A stretch of DNA of 14,048 bases from Syntrophaceae bacterium UBA2188 (GTDB taxonomy: Bacteria > Desulfobacterota > BSN033 > UBA1163). Where the stretch lies: positions 17,386-31,433 of the forward strand of contig DCVM01000117.1 in assembly GCA_002327985.1 (NCBI GenBank), read 5' to 3'. The notes below the pieces were generated by a model. The model searched no databases. It saw only the letters and a program-made list of their open reading frames with translations, and was not told the origin of the DNA. The position numbers and the translations under genes were made by a program. Shown piece by piece: positions 1 through 6,677 of the stretch; within the stretch, counting starts at the first letter, position 1; each line of letters opens with the position of its first letter.

Positions 1-16
1 TGGCATATTTTTATAA

Positions 17-150
17 AGGTTTCGTCTAACGGTAACGATGCTTGTATCGTCAATCGGTTACGTTAATCGTCTAAAACTCTAAACCTTACCCTTTGACGCT
101 AAACGATATGCCTGCCTGTCGGTAGGCAGGGGCCTCCTAACCCTAACCTT
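17..150. repeat. Diverged intergenic repeat, AGGTTTCGTCT family, copy 1
   Basis: This non-coding stretch begins AGGTTTCGTCT and shares ordered blocks with 6351-6475: the 11-base start, GGTAA, ATCGTCA[A/C]TCGGTTA, CCCT[T/C]TGACG, and a closing block rich in CTAACCCTAACC. Its two ends are loosely inverted: GTCTAACGGTAACG near the left matches the complement of CCCTAACCTTTAGAC at the right. This suggests a decayed fold-back element. No reading frame with a start and ribosome site is visible. Copy identity is only partial, so the boundaries are approximate. Confidence 0.55.
111..130. repeat. CCTGCCT / AGGCAGG inverted repeat, copy 1
   Basis: Seven-base arms CCTGCCT and AGGCAGG surround a six-base loop (GTCGGT). 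The same arms with a different loop (ACCGGC) occur at 2643-2662. The hairpin sits inside or beside the larger diverged repeat at 17-150. A further perfect hairpin, GGTAGG-GGTTT-CCTACC, follows at 197-213. Neither hairpin has a T-run, so they look like small dispersed palindromes and not terminators. Confidence 0.6.
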
Positions 151-240
151 TAGACCATTTTCATGGTTCGAGCCCGCCTGCGCTAAGGTTTCGGCAGGTA
201 GGGGTTTCCTACCCATCATAAAAAATTATTTAGGAATTCT

Positions 241-282
241 AAAAAAATGCGGATGGCCATGTAAAATGGTCCACCCGCATTT
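241..282 (-). terminator. Rho-independent terminator for the TAXI genes
   Basis: Read on the minus strand, ATGCGGGTGGACCAT and ATGGCCATCCGCAT form a stem with one mismatch and one bulge around a five-base loop (arms 247-260 and 266-280). A run of seven T follows at 247-241. It lies about 40 bases past the stop codon of the minus-strand TAXI gene ending at 320, which is the expected place for the operon's terminator. Confidence 0.85.
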
Positions 283-319
283 CTCTTTTCTCAATTCATG
301 ATTATGAGCATCTGCTCTC

Positions 320-1303
320 TCATTTCAGAATGAGTTTGTCTGGAATCTTGATCCCCTTCTCCTGGTAATATTTTACTGCACCAGGATGTAAAGGAATAGG
401 GCTGGTGACAATAGCCTCCGGTTTCGTCTCTTTAGCCGATGCATGGGCAGCGATGAGAATATTCACATTTTCAAAGGTCTTTTTAACGACCTCATAAACG
501 AAATCATCCGGCGCATCCTTGTGAACCGTCATGTAGTTCCAGACGGTAATGGTTTCCACATCTTGATCTTTGTTGCTCTTGTAAAAGCCTTTTGGAATGA
601 CCCCTGTTGCAAAGAGAGGGTGTTTGGCAATAAATTTCTCGGCATCGGCCTTGGAGATAGGCAAGATGTTAATATCATGAGTGACCTCGATTTCTGAAAT
701 CATGACCCAAGGCAAACCCACTGATTGACTATTGGCGTCAAGCATCCCGTCTTTCAGTTGAGAATTAAGGTCAGCCGATCCAGCATTGGCAATCCTTCCA
801 GGCTTCACCCCTGCTGCCTCAAGGATTTTAGGCCAATATGTTGCAGGCGTTCCACCTACAGGACCTACCCCCACGCTTTTTCCATTGAGGTCATGGATGC
901 TTTTAATTCCTGTTTTTTTAAGGGCATACATCTGGAAATAAGTGGCGTACATGGGGAAAATAGCCCTTGGATTCTGGTGCTTCTTCCCTTTGGCCCAGCC
1001 TTCTCCAGTCCAGCCTTCCCAAACTGGGCCTGCGGTCACCATCCCAAAATCGAGTTGTTTGGCGTCGACCAATTGAGTATTGTGGACAGGACCTCCTGTT
1101 ACTTCCACATTTCCGGGGATTCCCATCTTATCGTGTAGCAATCTCGCAAAACCGCCGCCCCAGATATAGTAGGTTCCGCCCACGGGGGCTGCGCCAATGG
1201 TGACTGACTTAGGCCAACCCGGCTTCACCTGAGCTTCGCTCATTCCCATTGAAAACAAAATACAGATGGTGACCATGTTGAAAATGATAAAAAATCGCTT
1301 CAT
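320..1303 (-). CDS. TAXI family TRAP transporter solute-binding protein (paralogue 1)
   Basis: This is a periplasmic substrate-binding protein of the TAXI type, which normally delivers organic acids to a fused TRAP membrane permease. The 327-residue length is usual for the family. Residues 1-24 form a Sec signal peptide (MKR, hydrophobic core, SEA then Q25). The mature protein starts with the family's TIGAAPVGGTYY block, and the mid-protein DLNGKSVGVGPVGGTPATYW block is also typical. The ATG at 1303 is preceded by a strong AAAGGAGG. The protein is a close paralogue of the neighbour at 1407-2393, well over two-thirds identical by eye. It lies 103 bases downstream of that gene and is probably cotranscribed, ending at the terminator at 241-282. 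No TRAP permease gene is present in the window. The substrate is unknown; the neighbouring CoA-thioester genes suggest an aromatic or other organic acid, which is inference. Confidence 0.93.
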   Translation of the reverse strand: MKRFFIIFNMVTICILFSMGMSEAQVKPGWPKSVTIGAAPVGGTYYIWGGGFARLLHDKMGIPGNVEVTGGPVHNTQLVDAKQLDFGMVTAGPVWEGWTGEGWAKGKKHQNPRAIFPMYATYFQMYALKKTGIKSIHDLNGKSVGVGPVGGTPATYWPKILEAAGVKPGRIANAGSADLNSQLKDGMLDANSQSVGLPWVMISEIEVTHDINILPISKADAEKFIAKHPLFATGVIPKGFYKSNKDQDVETITVWNYMTVHKDAPDDFVYEVVKKTFENVNILIAAHASAKETKPEAIVTSPIPLHPGAVKYYQEKGIKIPDKLILK

Positions 1304-1406
1304 CTAAATACCTCCTTTGTTTTTTTTGTTAATAAAAAAATTCACTTAAATTTCGAGCCCTAAAACTAAACCACCCCCTTTCTTTTATTCGAGATAGTTA
1401 ATCATT

Positions 1407-2393
1407 TCAAGGAAGAATCAGTTTGTCTGGAATTTTGATCCCCTTCTCTTTATAGTACTTTACTGCCCCTGGGTGGAGGGGTATGGGGCTATGAACGATA
1501 GCCTCTGGCTTCATCTCTTTCGCTGATGCATGGGTAGCAATGATGATATCGACGTTTTCGAAGGACTTCTTCACCACCTCGTAAATGAAATCCTCAGGGG
1601 CATCTTTTTGACAGATCATGTAATTCCATACCGTGATCGTTTCAATATCGTAATCCTTATTGCTCTTATAATATCCTTTTGGAATGATCCCAAGAGCAAA
1701 GAGAGGATATTTCTGAATAAACTTTTCCGCATCTGCCTTAGGGATAGACAAGATATTGATTTCATGGGTGGCCTCGATTTCTTTAATGATCATCCATGGA
1801 AGCCCCACTGCCTGGCTATTAGCATCAAGGGCCCCATACACGATTTGTATATTGAGATTGACCGATTCTGCATTCATGATTCTCCCTGGCTTAACACCTG
1901 CTATTTCGAGAATTTTGGGCCAGTAAGTGGCAGGCGTTCCTCCAACAGGGCCTACCCCCACACTTTTACCGTTGAGGTCATGAATGCTTTTAATTCCAGT
2001 TTTTTTAAGGGCATACATCTGGAAGAAGGAGGCATACATAGGAAAGATCACCCTTGTATTCTGATGCTTCTTTCCTTTTGCCCACCCCTCTCCATGCCAT
2101 CCTTCCCATAACGGAGTGACTGTCACCATTCCCAAATCCGATTGCTTGGTATCGACCAATTGGGTGTTATGGACAGGACCGCCAGTGACCACCATATAGC
2201 CAGGGATTCCTACTTTGTCTTGTAATAATTTTATAAATCCTCCAGCCCAAATATAGTAAGTTCCACCCAAAGGAGCAGCTCCAATGGTGACAGACTTAGG
2301 CCAATGTGGAGGATTCTTCTGAGCCTCACTCCTTTCCATCGAGATGAAGACAATAGTGGGAAGAATACAGAAATATATTAAAAATCGCTTCAT
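1407..2393 (-). CDS. TAXI family TRAP transporter solute-binding protein (paralogue 2)
   Basis: This is a second periplasmic TAXI binding protein, 328 residues from the chosen start. I use the ATG at 2393 because AAGGAG lies six bases before it and the resulting MKRFLIYF start matches its paralogue. An in-frame ATG five codons earlier (2408) would overlap that ribosome site. The signal peptide ends SEA-Q25, with an unusual charged pair (E20, R21) just before the cleavage region. TIGAAPLGGTYY and DLNGKSVGVGPVGGTPATYW are conserved with paralogue 1. Differences cluster in probable ligand-facing parts, for example TPLWEGWHGEGW against GPVWEGWTGEGW, and IQIVYGALDANSQ against SQLKDGMLDANSQ. It is the first gene of a two-gene minus-strand unit with a candidate promoter at 2476-2505. 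The tandem pair looks like a duplication with possible change of ligand range. No permease is seen beside it. Confidence 0.92.
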   Translation of the reverse strand: MKRFLIYFCILPTIVFISMERSEAQKNPPHWPKSVTIGAAPLGGTYYIWAGGFIKLLQDKVGIPGYMVVTGGPVHNTQLVDTKQSDLGMVTVTPLWEGWHGEGWAKGKKHQNTRVIFPMYASFFQMYALKKTGIKSIHDLNGKSVGVGPVGGTPATYWPKILEIAGVKPGRIMNAESVNLNIQIVYGALDANSQAVGLPWMIIKEIEATHEINILSIPKADAEKFIQKYPLFALGIIPKGYYKSNKDYDIETITVWNYMICQKDAPEDFIYEVVKKSFENVDIIIATHASAKEMKPEAIVHSPIPLHPGAVKYYKEKGIKIPDKLILP

Positions 2394-2475
2394 CTTGGAC
2401 TCCTTCATTTAATTACGAGAAAAGGTATGGTTGATATTGGATGAGGAAAACCAAATTACAACTTTTTGTTGTGAA

Positions 2476-2505
2476 ATTTTAACCATTTCTCTCCCCTCTT
2501 GTCAA
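2476..2505 (-). promoter_or_regulatory. Candidate sigma-70 promoter for the TAXI pair
   Basis: On the minus strand a perfect TTGACA (2505-2500) is followed after 18 bases by TAAAAT (2481-2476), which matches five of six -10 positions. The predicted start near 2469 leaves a leader of about 75 bases to the ATG at 2393. A small inverted repeat, ACAAC-TTTTT-GTTGT (2458-2472), overlaps the predicted start and could be an operator, but five-base arms in AT-rich DNA are weak evidence. Confidence 0.6.
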
Positions 2506-2583
2506 TAAAAAATTCTTTTTTCAGAAACATAATCCCTTTTTTTGCCTATGGATATTGACATCACATAGTGGTTGCTGCAATAC

Positions 2584-2612
2584 TTGACTCATTGAATTAT
2601 TACTAATACAAA
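2584..2612 (+). promoter_or_regulatory. Candidate promoter for the molybdoenzyme / CoA ligase unit
   Basis: TTGACT (2584-2589), a 17-base spacer and TACAAA (2607-2612) face the plus-strand gene at 2820. This is five and four matches to the two consensus hexamers, respectively. The predicted leader is about 200 bases long and would include the repeats at 2643-2714. The match is moderate and could occur by chance. Confidence 0.4.
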
Positions 2613-2642
2613 CGCATTAAATACAATGACGTCACCTCCACC

Positions 2643-2662
2643 CCTGCCTACCGGCAGGCAGG
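2643..2662. repeat. CCTGCCT / AGGCAGG inverted repeat, copy 2
   Basis: The same seven-base arms as at 111-130 occur here with loop ACCGGC. It lies between the candidate promoter and the molybdoenzyme gene, immediately followed by the G-rich element at 2667-2714. Confidence 0.6.
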
Positions 2663-2666
2663 CTAA

Positions 2667-2714
2667 CCCTCCCCTCTTTGAGGGAGAGGCTTAGAGTGGG
2701 GGAGGGGAAAATGA
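2667..2714. repeat. G/C-skewed intergenic repeat (CCCTCCCC ... GAGAGG.TTAG)
   Basis: The block CCCTCCCCTC...GGGAGAGGCTTAGAGTG...GGGGAAAATGAT aligns with 9621-9664, which reads CCCTCTCCCC...GGAGAGGGTTAGGGTG...GGGGGAAATGAT. Both can fold through their C-rich and G-rich halves. They appear to be two copies of one dispersed element, the other lying inside the hydroxylase operon. The rest of the 2394-2819 gap is AT-rich promoter DNA with no supported gene. Confidence 0.6.
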
Positions 2715-2819
2715 TTTATCTCGTTTGTGTTAACATCGGGCAGAAGTCATTCACGAAATGATTGACCACGAAGAGTCATTTTAAATGAGGGTAACCTCCT
2801 TCGGAAATCGAGGAAAAGG

Positions 2820-4871
2820 ATGGTACAGAACTGGATTGCCACGGATTGTACGATTTGCTACCACAGTTGCGGGATGGAGGTTTTGGTCCAAGACGGTCGG
2901 ATCATAAAAGTTCGGGGACTGAAAGATCATCCTTTGAATAAGGGACGGCTCTGCCCAAAGGGAGCAAGGGCGATCGAACTGGTCTATCATCCTGACCGTC
3001 TCAAATATCCTTTAAAGAAAGTCCATGGCGAATGGAAGAGAATTTCTTGGGACGATGCCTTAACTGAAATTGCTGATAAGTTGCAACAGCTGAAAGAGAA
3101 ATTCGGGCCGGAGGTCCTGAGCATTTTTTCCGGATCCATCGGGGTTGAAAACCTTGAGATGATGGAGTTGGCCCAGCGGTTTAAGGGAGCTTTCGGCAGT
3201 CCCAATTTCATCTCCGTAGAGGGGATCTGTTACCGCATGCGTATCCGGGCGAGGCAGATGACCTTTGGTAAATACCCTGTTGAGGAGATGAATACGAAAC
3301 TTTATGTGTTGTGGGGTCACAATCCCGAGCAATCCGATTTTCCATTACACGTTATACTTCGAGAAAATCTCGCAAAGGGATCTAAATTGGTGGTGATCGA
3401 TCCTAAGAAGATTTCCTTGGCTAAAAAAGCAGAAATGTATTTGGCCATTCGTCCTGGAACGGATGGTGCTCTTGCCCTTGCCCTGATGCATGTCATTATC
3501 AAAGAGAATCTCTATAACAGGGATTTTGTGGAAAAGTGGACCCATGGATTTGACAAATTAGTATCCCACATTGAGCCCTACACGCCGCAGTGGGCAGAGA
3601 AGATTACATGGGTCCCAGCTGAAGACATCCGGAGACTTGCTCACCTGTATGCTACGGCTGAAAGTGCAAGCATTTTTCAGGGAACCAATACCCAGGATCA
3701 AACGGCAAATGGGACACAAAATAGTCGTGCCTTTGCCATTCTTCAAACAATCACAGGTAACATCAATAACCCCGGAGGATGGGTGATCGGTCCCAGGCTT
3801 TCATTAACCAGCCTTGGGATTCCTACGGAGAGGACACCCATTGGCGCTGATGACTACACCCTCTTCTATGACCTTTGGGGAAGGAAAAGCCCTTTCGGAC
3901 AGGTGGTCTGTTTTCCGGATAGTGTTCCCAACGTGATCAAAGCCCTGATCGTGACCGGAGGGAATCCTGTTGTGAGTTTACCGGATTCGAATGCCTTCAG
4001 AGAGGCGCTCAAAAAGCTCGAACTTTTGGTTGTCCTCGATTTATTCATGACGGAAACGGCTAAACTCGCTCATTATGTTTTGCCAGGATGTTCCCATCTC
4101 GAAAAGAATGGACTGGCTTATAGTTACAATGTATGTCATGGGCTCCCATATCTTATGTTGAGAAAGAAAGCGATTGAGCCCCTCTATGAAGGCAGATCGG
4201 AATTCATGCTCTGGAAGGAATTGGCCAAGAAGATCGGTTTGGGGGAATTTTTTCCTTGGGAAAACGATGAGGAAGTCGTAGAACTTGAATTAAAACCGAG
4301 TGGGTTGGGATACAAAGAGTTAAAGGAAGAAAAGGTCGCTGGGGCTTATTATATGCCGAAGAAGTATGGGATGGAGGGATTCGAGGTAAAGGGTTTTTCC
4401 ACTCCCTCCAAAAAGATCGAGATCTATTCCGAAACTTTTGAGAAGGCAGGTTTTGATCCCCTTCCCACCTATCGGGAGCCTGACCAGAGCCCTATGGGAG
4501 ACCCTGAGTTGTTTCATAAGTATCCCCTCATTCTTACTACAGGCGCTCGGATCCTTTATTACACTCATACCCAGCATCGAAATATTCAGGGTCTTAATGA
4601 AAGGATCCCAGAACCCTATGCAGAGATTCATAAGAACACAGCAGAAAAATTTGGAATTCACAATGAAGATTTGATGATCGTTGAATCGAATCGGGGAAAG
4701 ATTAAAGTCAAAGCCAGAGTTACTGAAGAGATGCTGGAAGGAGTGGTAAGCATTCCCCATGGCTGGTCGGGAGAGGGAAATGTTAACCTCTTGACGGATG
4801 TCCATTGCCGGGAACCCATCATGGGCTACCCCCAGATGAAATCACAGCTCTGTTCGATTCGGAAAGCCTAA
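2820..4871 (+). CDS. Stand-alone bis-MGD molybdopterin oxidoreductase, substrate unknown
   Basis: This is a 683-residue catalytic subunit of the DMSO-reductase superfamily, binding Mo or W bis(pyranopterin) and one [4Fe-4S] cluster. The N-terminal cluster motif C10-x2-C13-x3-C17-x27-C45 is complete, followed by P46-K47-G48, the lysine usual in formate-dehydrogenase-like members. In the segment after GSPN, Cys137 (EGICYR) occupies the usual metal-ligand position; the codon is TGT, so this is not selenocysteine. Pterin-binding blocks include VIDPK, RPGTDGALALA, and the C-terminal molydopterin-dinucleotide domain from about residue 560 (LILTTGAR, IPHGW). No twin-arginine signal is present, so it should be cytoplasmic. 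No Fe-S electron-transfer or membrane partner is adjacent. The start follows GAGGAAAAGG. The architecture fits formate dehydrogenase-like, thiosulfate-reductase-like or acetylene-hydratase-like enzymes, and I cannot choose between them. It lies upstream of a CoA ligase on the same strand. Confidence 0.9.
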   Translation: MVQNWIATDCTICYHSCGMEVLVQDGRIIKVRGLKDHPLNKGRLCPKGARAIELVYHPDRLKYPLKKVHGEWKRISWDDALTEIADKLQQLKEKFGPEVLSIFSGSIGVENLEMMELAQRFKGAFGSPNFISVEGICYRMRIRARQMTFGKYPVEEMNTKLYVLWGHNPEQSDFPLHVILRENLAKGSKLVVIDPKKISLAKKAEMYLAIRPGTDGALALALMHVIIKENLYNRDFVEKWTHGFDKLVSHIEPYTPQWAEKITWVPAEDIRRLAHLYATAESASIFQGTNTQDQTANGTQNSRAFAILQTITGNINNPGGWVIGPRLSLTSLGIPTERTPIGADDYTLFYDLWGRKSPFGQVVCFPDSVPNVIKALIVTGGNPVVSLPDSNAFREALKKLELLVVLDLFMTETAKLAHYVLPGCSHLEKNGLAYSYNVCHGLPYLMLRKKAIEPLYEGRSEFMLWKELAKKIGLGEFFPWENDEEVVELELKPSGLGYKELKEEKVAGAYYMPKKYGMEGFEVKGFSTPSKKIEIYSETFEKAGFDPLPTYREPDQSPMGDPELFHKYPLILTTGARILYYTHTQHRNIQGLNERIPEPYAEIHKNTAEKFGIHNEDLMIVESNRGKIKVKARVTEEMLEGVVSIPHGWSGEGNVNLLTDVHCREPIMGYPQMKSQLCSIRKA

Positions 4872-4919
4872 TCTGCCCTCTATTCCATGAAGGTGTGGAA
4901 CTATTGGTGCAGTCAGTAT

Positions 4920-4967
4920 AACCCCCCTTCATTCCCCCCTTAGATTAAGGGGGGACAGAGGGGGGTT
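4920..4967. repeat. Large G/C-skewed fold-back between two genes
   Basis: Outer arms AACCCCCCT (4920-4928) and AGGGGGGTT (4959-4967) and inner arms CCCCCCTTA (4934-4942) and TAAGGGGGG (4946-4954) pair perfectly, with small internal loops TCATT and ACAG. This makes a two-storey hairpin in the 145-base gap after the molybdoenzyme gene. A G-rich tail follows to 4983. There is no T-run, so ordinary rho-independent termination is not indicated. It could stabilise transcript ends, pause polymerase or be a mobile fold-back remnant. Confidence 0.75.
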
Positions 4968-5016
4968 AAGAGGGGGTGAGGGGAATATTTCAAATACATT
5001 CGGCGAGGACTTAACG

Positions 5017-6339
5017 ATGAAACCAGAAGAGAATAAATACTGGAACCCAATCATGGAGACACTGCCTCGGGAGAGGCTGCTGGATATTGAACTGAAACGC
5101 TTCAGAGAGGCGCTTCGCTGGGCAAAAGAGAGCTCTCCTTTTTATAAACAAAAACTCCACGGAATTGAACCCGAGGATATCCGTACGATGGAAGATATTT
5201 CAAAAGTTCCTATGACTGAGAAGGATGAACTCCGTGCCGCCCAGGAAGGAAAAGAACCGTACCTCTACGGCGACCTTTTGGCCGTGCCCTCTGAAAGATT
5301 GTCCGTTTATCATCAAACTTCGGGGACAACTGGAAAACCGGTTTTCTTTCCAGACACCTATGAGAGCTGGCAATTATGTGTAGAAATCTGGTGCGCCATC
5401 CTTTATGCGGCGGGATTTCGTTCAACGGACAGAGTCTTTTTACCTTTTGTCTATAATGTTTATATCGCCTTCTGGCAAGGCCACTATGCCGCAGAAAAGT
5501 TGGGATGTGAAGTGGTCCCTGGAGGTGGGCTGGAGACAAAAGCTCGAATCCAGAAAATAAGGGATGTTCGAGCAACAGCATTGATGAACACACCGACGTA
5601 TGGGCTGCACATGGTGGAGGTTGCAAAGGAGATGGGCATCGATCCCAAAAAAGATCTTCATATCAAAAAGATGATCTGCGCGGGTGAACCCATGCCAGAA
5701 TCGACCCGACTTCGCCTCGAAGAGGAGTGGGGGGCTGATGTGTATGACCACATCGGAGGAACAGAGCCAGGCGGATGGGCAGGAATGTGTTTCCAAAAAC
5801 AGGGAATGCATGTGATCGAACCCTATTATTTGCATGAAATGGTGGATCTTGAGACGATGTCCAAACCCGTTCCCCCAGGAGTGAGAGGTGTTGCGGTGAT
5901 CACTCCATTGTGCCGCCGATGCATTCCTCTCATCCGATTTAATTTGAAAGACGTCATGACGGTAAGGAAGGACTCTTGCGCTTGCGGGAGAACCTCCATC
6001 CGGGTCGATCAGATTGGAGGAAGAGTCGATGATCTCAGGAAGATTCGGGGAGTCTTTTTTAGCCCAAGTGTTGTGGAAGAGGTGATCCGGGGACAATTTC
6101 CAGAAGTGGTGGAATTCGAAACTGTATTGACCCAGGAAGAGGTGATGCCTGTTCTCACACTCAGGGTTGAGTTTGACCCTTCGATTGGCGAAAGCCAATA
6201 TAAGGAGCTTAGATCCCGCATCAAGGAAAAACTCAAGATCAGGTCAAACCTGACTTTTGACATTGAAATCATTAAACCCGGAGGCTTGCCCCGTTATACG
6301 TTGAAATCTTCAAGGTTCAAGGACTTAACTAAGCAATAG
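5017..6339 (+). CDS. Phenylacetate-CoA ligase family AMP-forming acyl-CoA synthetase
   Basis: This enzyme probably activates a carboxylic acid to its CoA thioester with ATP, via an acyl-adenylate, in the cytoplasm. At 440 residues it matches the usual PaaK-family length. The ATP-binding loop is QTSGTTGKP (100-108), the adenylate-binding block is DHIGGTEPGG (from D244), and the hinge/C-terminal region has IGGRVDDLRKIRG (from I333). A PaaK-like C-terminal domain completes it. Four cysteines, C299, C302, C321 and C323 (CRRC ... CACG), could hold a metal such as zinc, as in some members of this family. The ATG follows GAGGA at good distance. It is downstream of the molybdoenzyme and faces the HcrABC-like genes across a convergent junction. 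Activation of 4-hydroxybenzoate, phenylacetate or a related acid would suit the neighbours, but the sequence alone does not set the substrate. Confidence 0.9.
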   Translation: MKPEENKYWNPIMETLPRERLLDIELKRFREALRWAKESSPFYKQKLHGIEPEDIRTMEDISKVPMTEKDELRAAQEGKEPYLYGDLLAVPSERLSVYHQTSGTTGKPVFFPDTYESWQLCVEIWCAILYAAGFRSTDRVFLPFVYNVYIAFWQGHYAAEKLGCEVVPGGGLETKARIQKIRDVRATALMNTPTYGLHMVEVAKEMGIDPKKDLHIKKMICAGEPMPESTRLRLEEEWGADVYDHIGGTEPGGWAGMCFQKQGMHVIEPYYLHEMVDLETMSKPVPPGVRGVAVITPLCRRCIPLIRFNLKDVMTVRKDSCACGRTSIRVDQIGGRVDDLRKIRGVFFSPSVVEEVIRGQFPEVVEFETVLTQEEVMPVLTLRVEFDPSIGESQYKELRSRIKEKLKIRSNLTFDIEIIKPGGLPRYTLKSSRFKDLTKQ

Positions 6340-6350
6340 GAATTACCAAG

Positions 6351-6475
6351 AGGTTTCGTCTGAGGGTAAGGGTAAGGACGCCCGCATCGTCACTCGGTTA
6401 GGTCGTTCGGTTTAAGAACTTGACGTAGCCCTCTGACGACAGACCAAACGGGCTTCGTAACCGTAACCTTAACCC
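6351..6475. repeat. Diverged intergenic repeat, AGGTTTCGTCT family, copy 2
   Basis: This copy starts AGGTTTCGTCT, exactly as at 17, and continues with ATCGTCACTCGGTTA, CCCTCTGACG and a closing CCGTAACCTTAACC block in the same order. It fills most of the 162-base gap between the CoA ligase and the small gene at 6502. The shared start and scattered conserved blocks point to an old dispersed element and not to a coding region. Confidence 0.55.
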
Positions 6476-6501
6476 CTGAAACAGGGAGGGAGAGGATTCA
6501 A

Positions 6502-6669
6502 ATGGAATACGATCTGAAGGCGATGGATTCAGAGATCAAGACGATTGAAGAGAGAGCAAAACGGTTGAAGGAATTGGGCCAAGGGTTTGAGGCGGTTGAA
6601 AAGAATGCTGAGGCGATTCTAACCTTTGTCTATCTCCTCAAAAAGAATGTTTCTGACATGATTGAGTGA
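6502..6669 (+). CDS. Small helical protein of 55 residues, unknown function
   Basis: An ATG frame of 55 codons plus TGA is preceded by AGGGAGAGG six bases upstream, a strong ribosome site. The protein starts MEYDLKAMDSEIKTIEERAK and is rich in Glu, Lys and Leu with no proline and one tyrosine in each half. It would form one or two amphipathic helices, possibly a short coiled coil, in the cytoplasm. There is no signal peptide, metal motif or recognisable domain. It lies on the same strand as the CoA ligase and ends eight bases before the stop codon of the convergent hydroxylase subunit gene. The good ribosome site and tight fit between neighbours support a real gene. I do not recognise the family. 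A partner or regulatory role for the ligase is only a guess. Confidence 0.65.
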   Translation: MEYDLKAMDSEIKTIEERAKRLKELGQGFEAVEKNAEAILTFVYLLKKNVSDMIE

Positions 6670-6677
6670 ATTAGTGT

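Noticed and set aside
1530..2111. 193-codon open frame on the plus strand
   Set aside because: It is antisense to a TAXI binding protein with signal peptide and family motifs; similar shadow frames occur antisense to the other TAXI paralogue.
4320..4805. 161-codon open frame on the minus strand
   Set aside because: It is antisense to the C-terminal domain of the molybdoenzyme and has no ribosome site or recognisable pattern.
2820..4871. Selenocysteine or serine-ligated formate dehydrogenase / DMSO reductase
   Set aside because: The metal-ligand position has a TGT cysteine codon (3228-3230), there is no in-frame TGA, and no twin-arginine signal or partner subunits are present. A firm enzyme name is not justified.
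5440..6198. 252-codon open frame on the minus strand
   Set aside because: It lies fully antisense to the well-supported CoA ligase, its product is rich in His, Phe, Ser and Cys with no domain-like pattern, and there is no ribosome site. It is a shadow frame.
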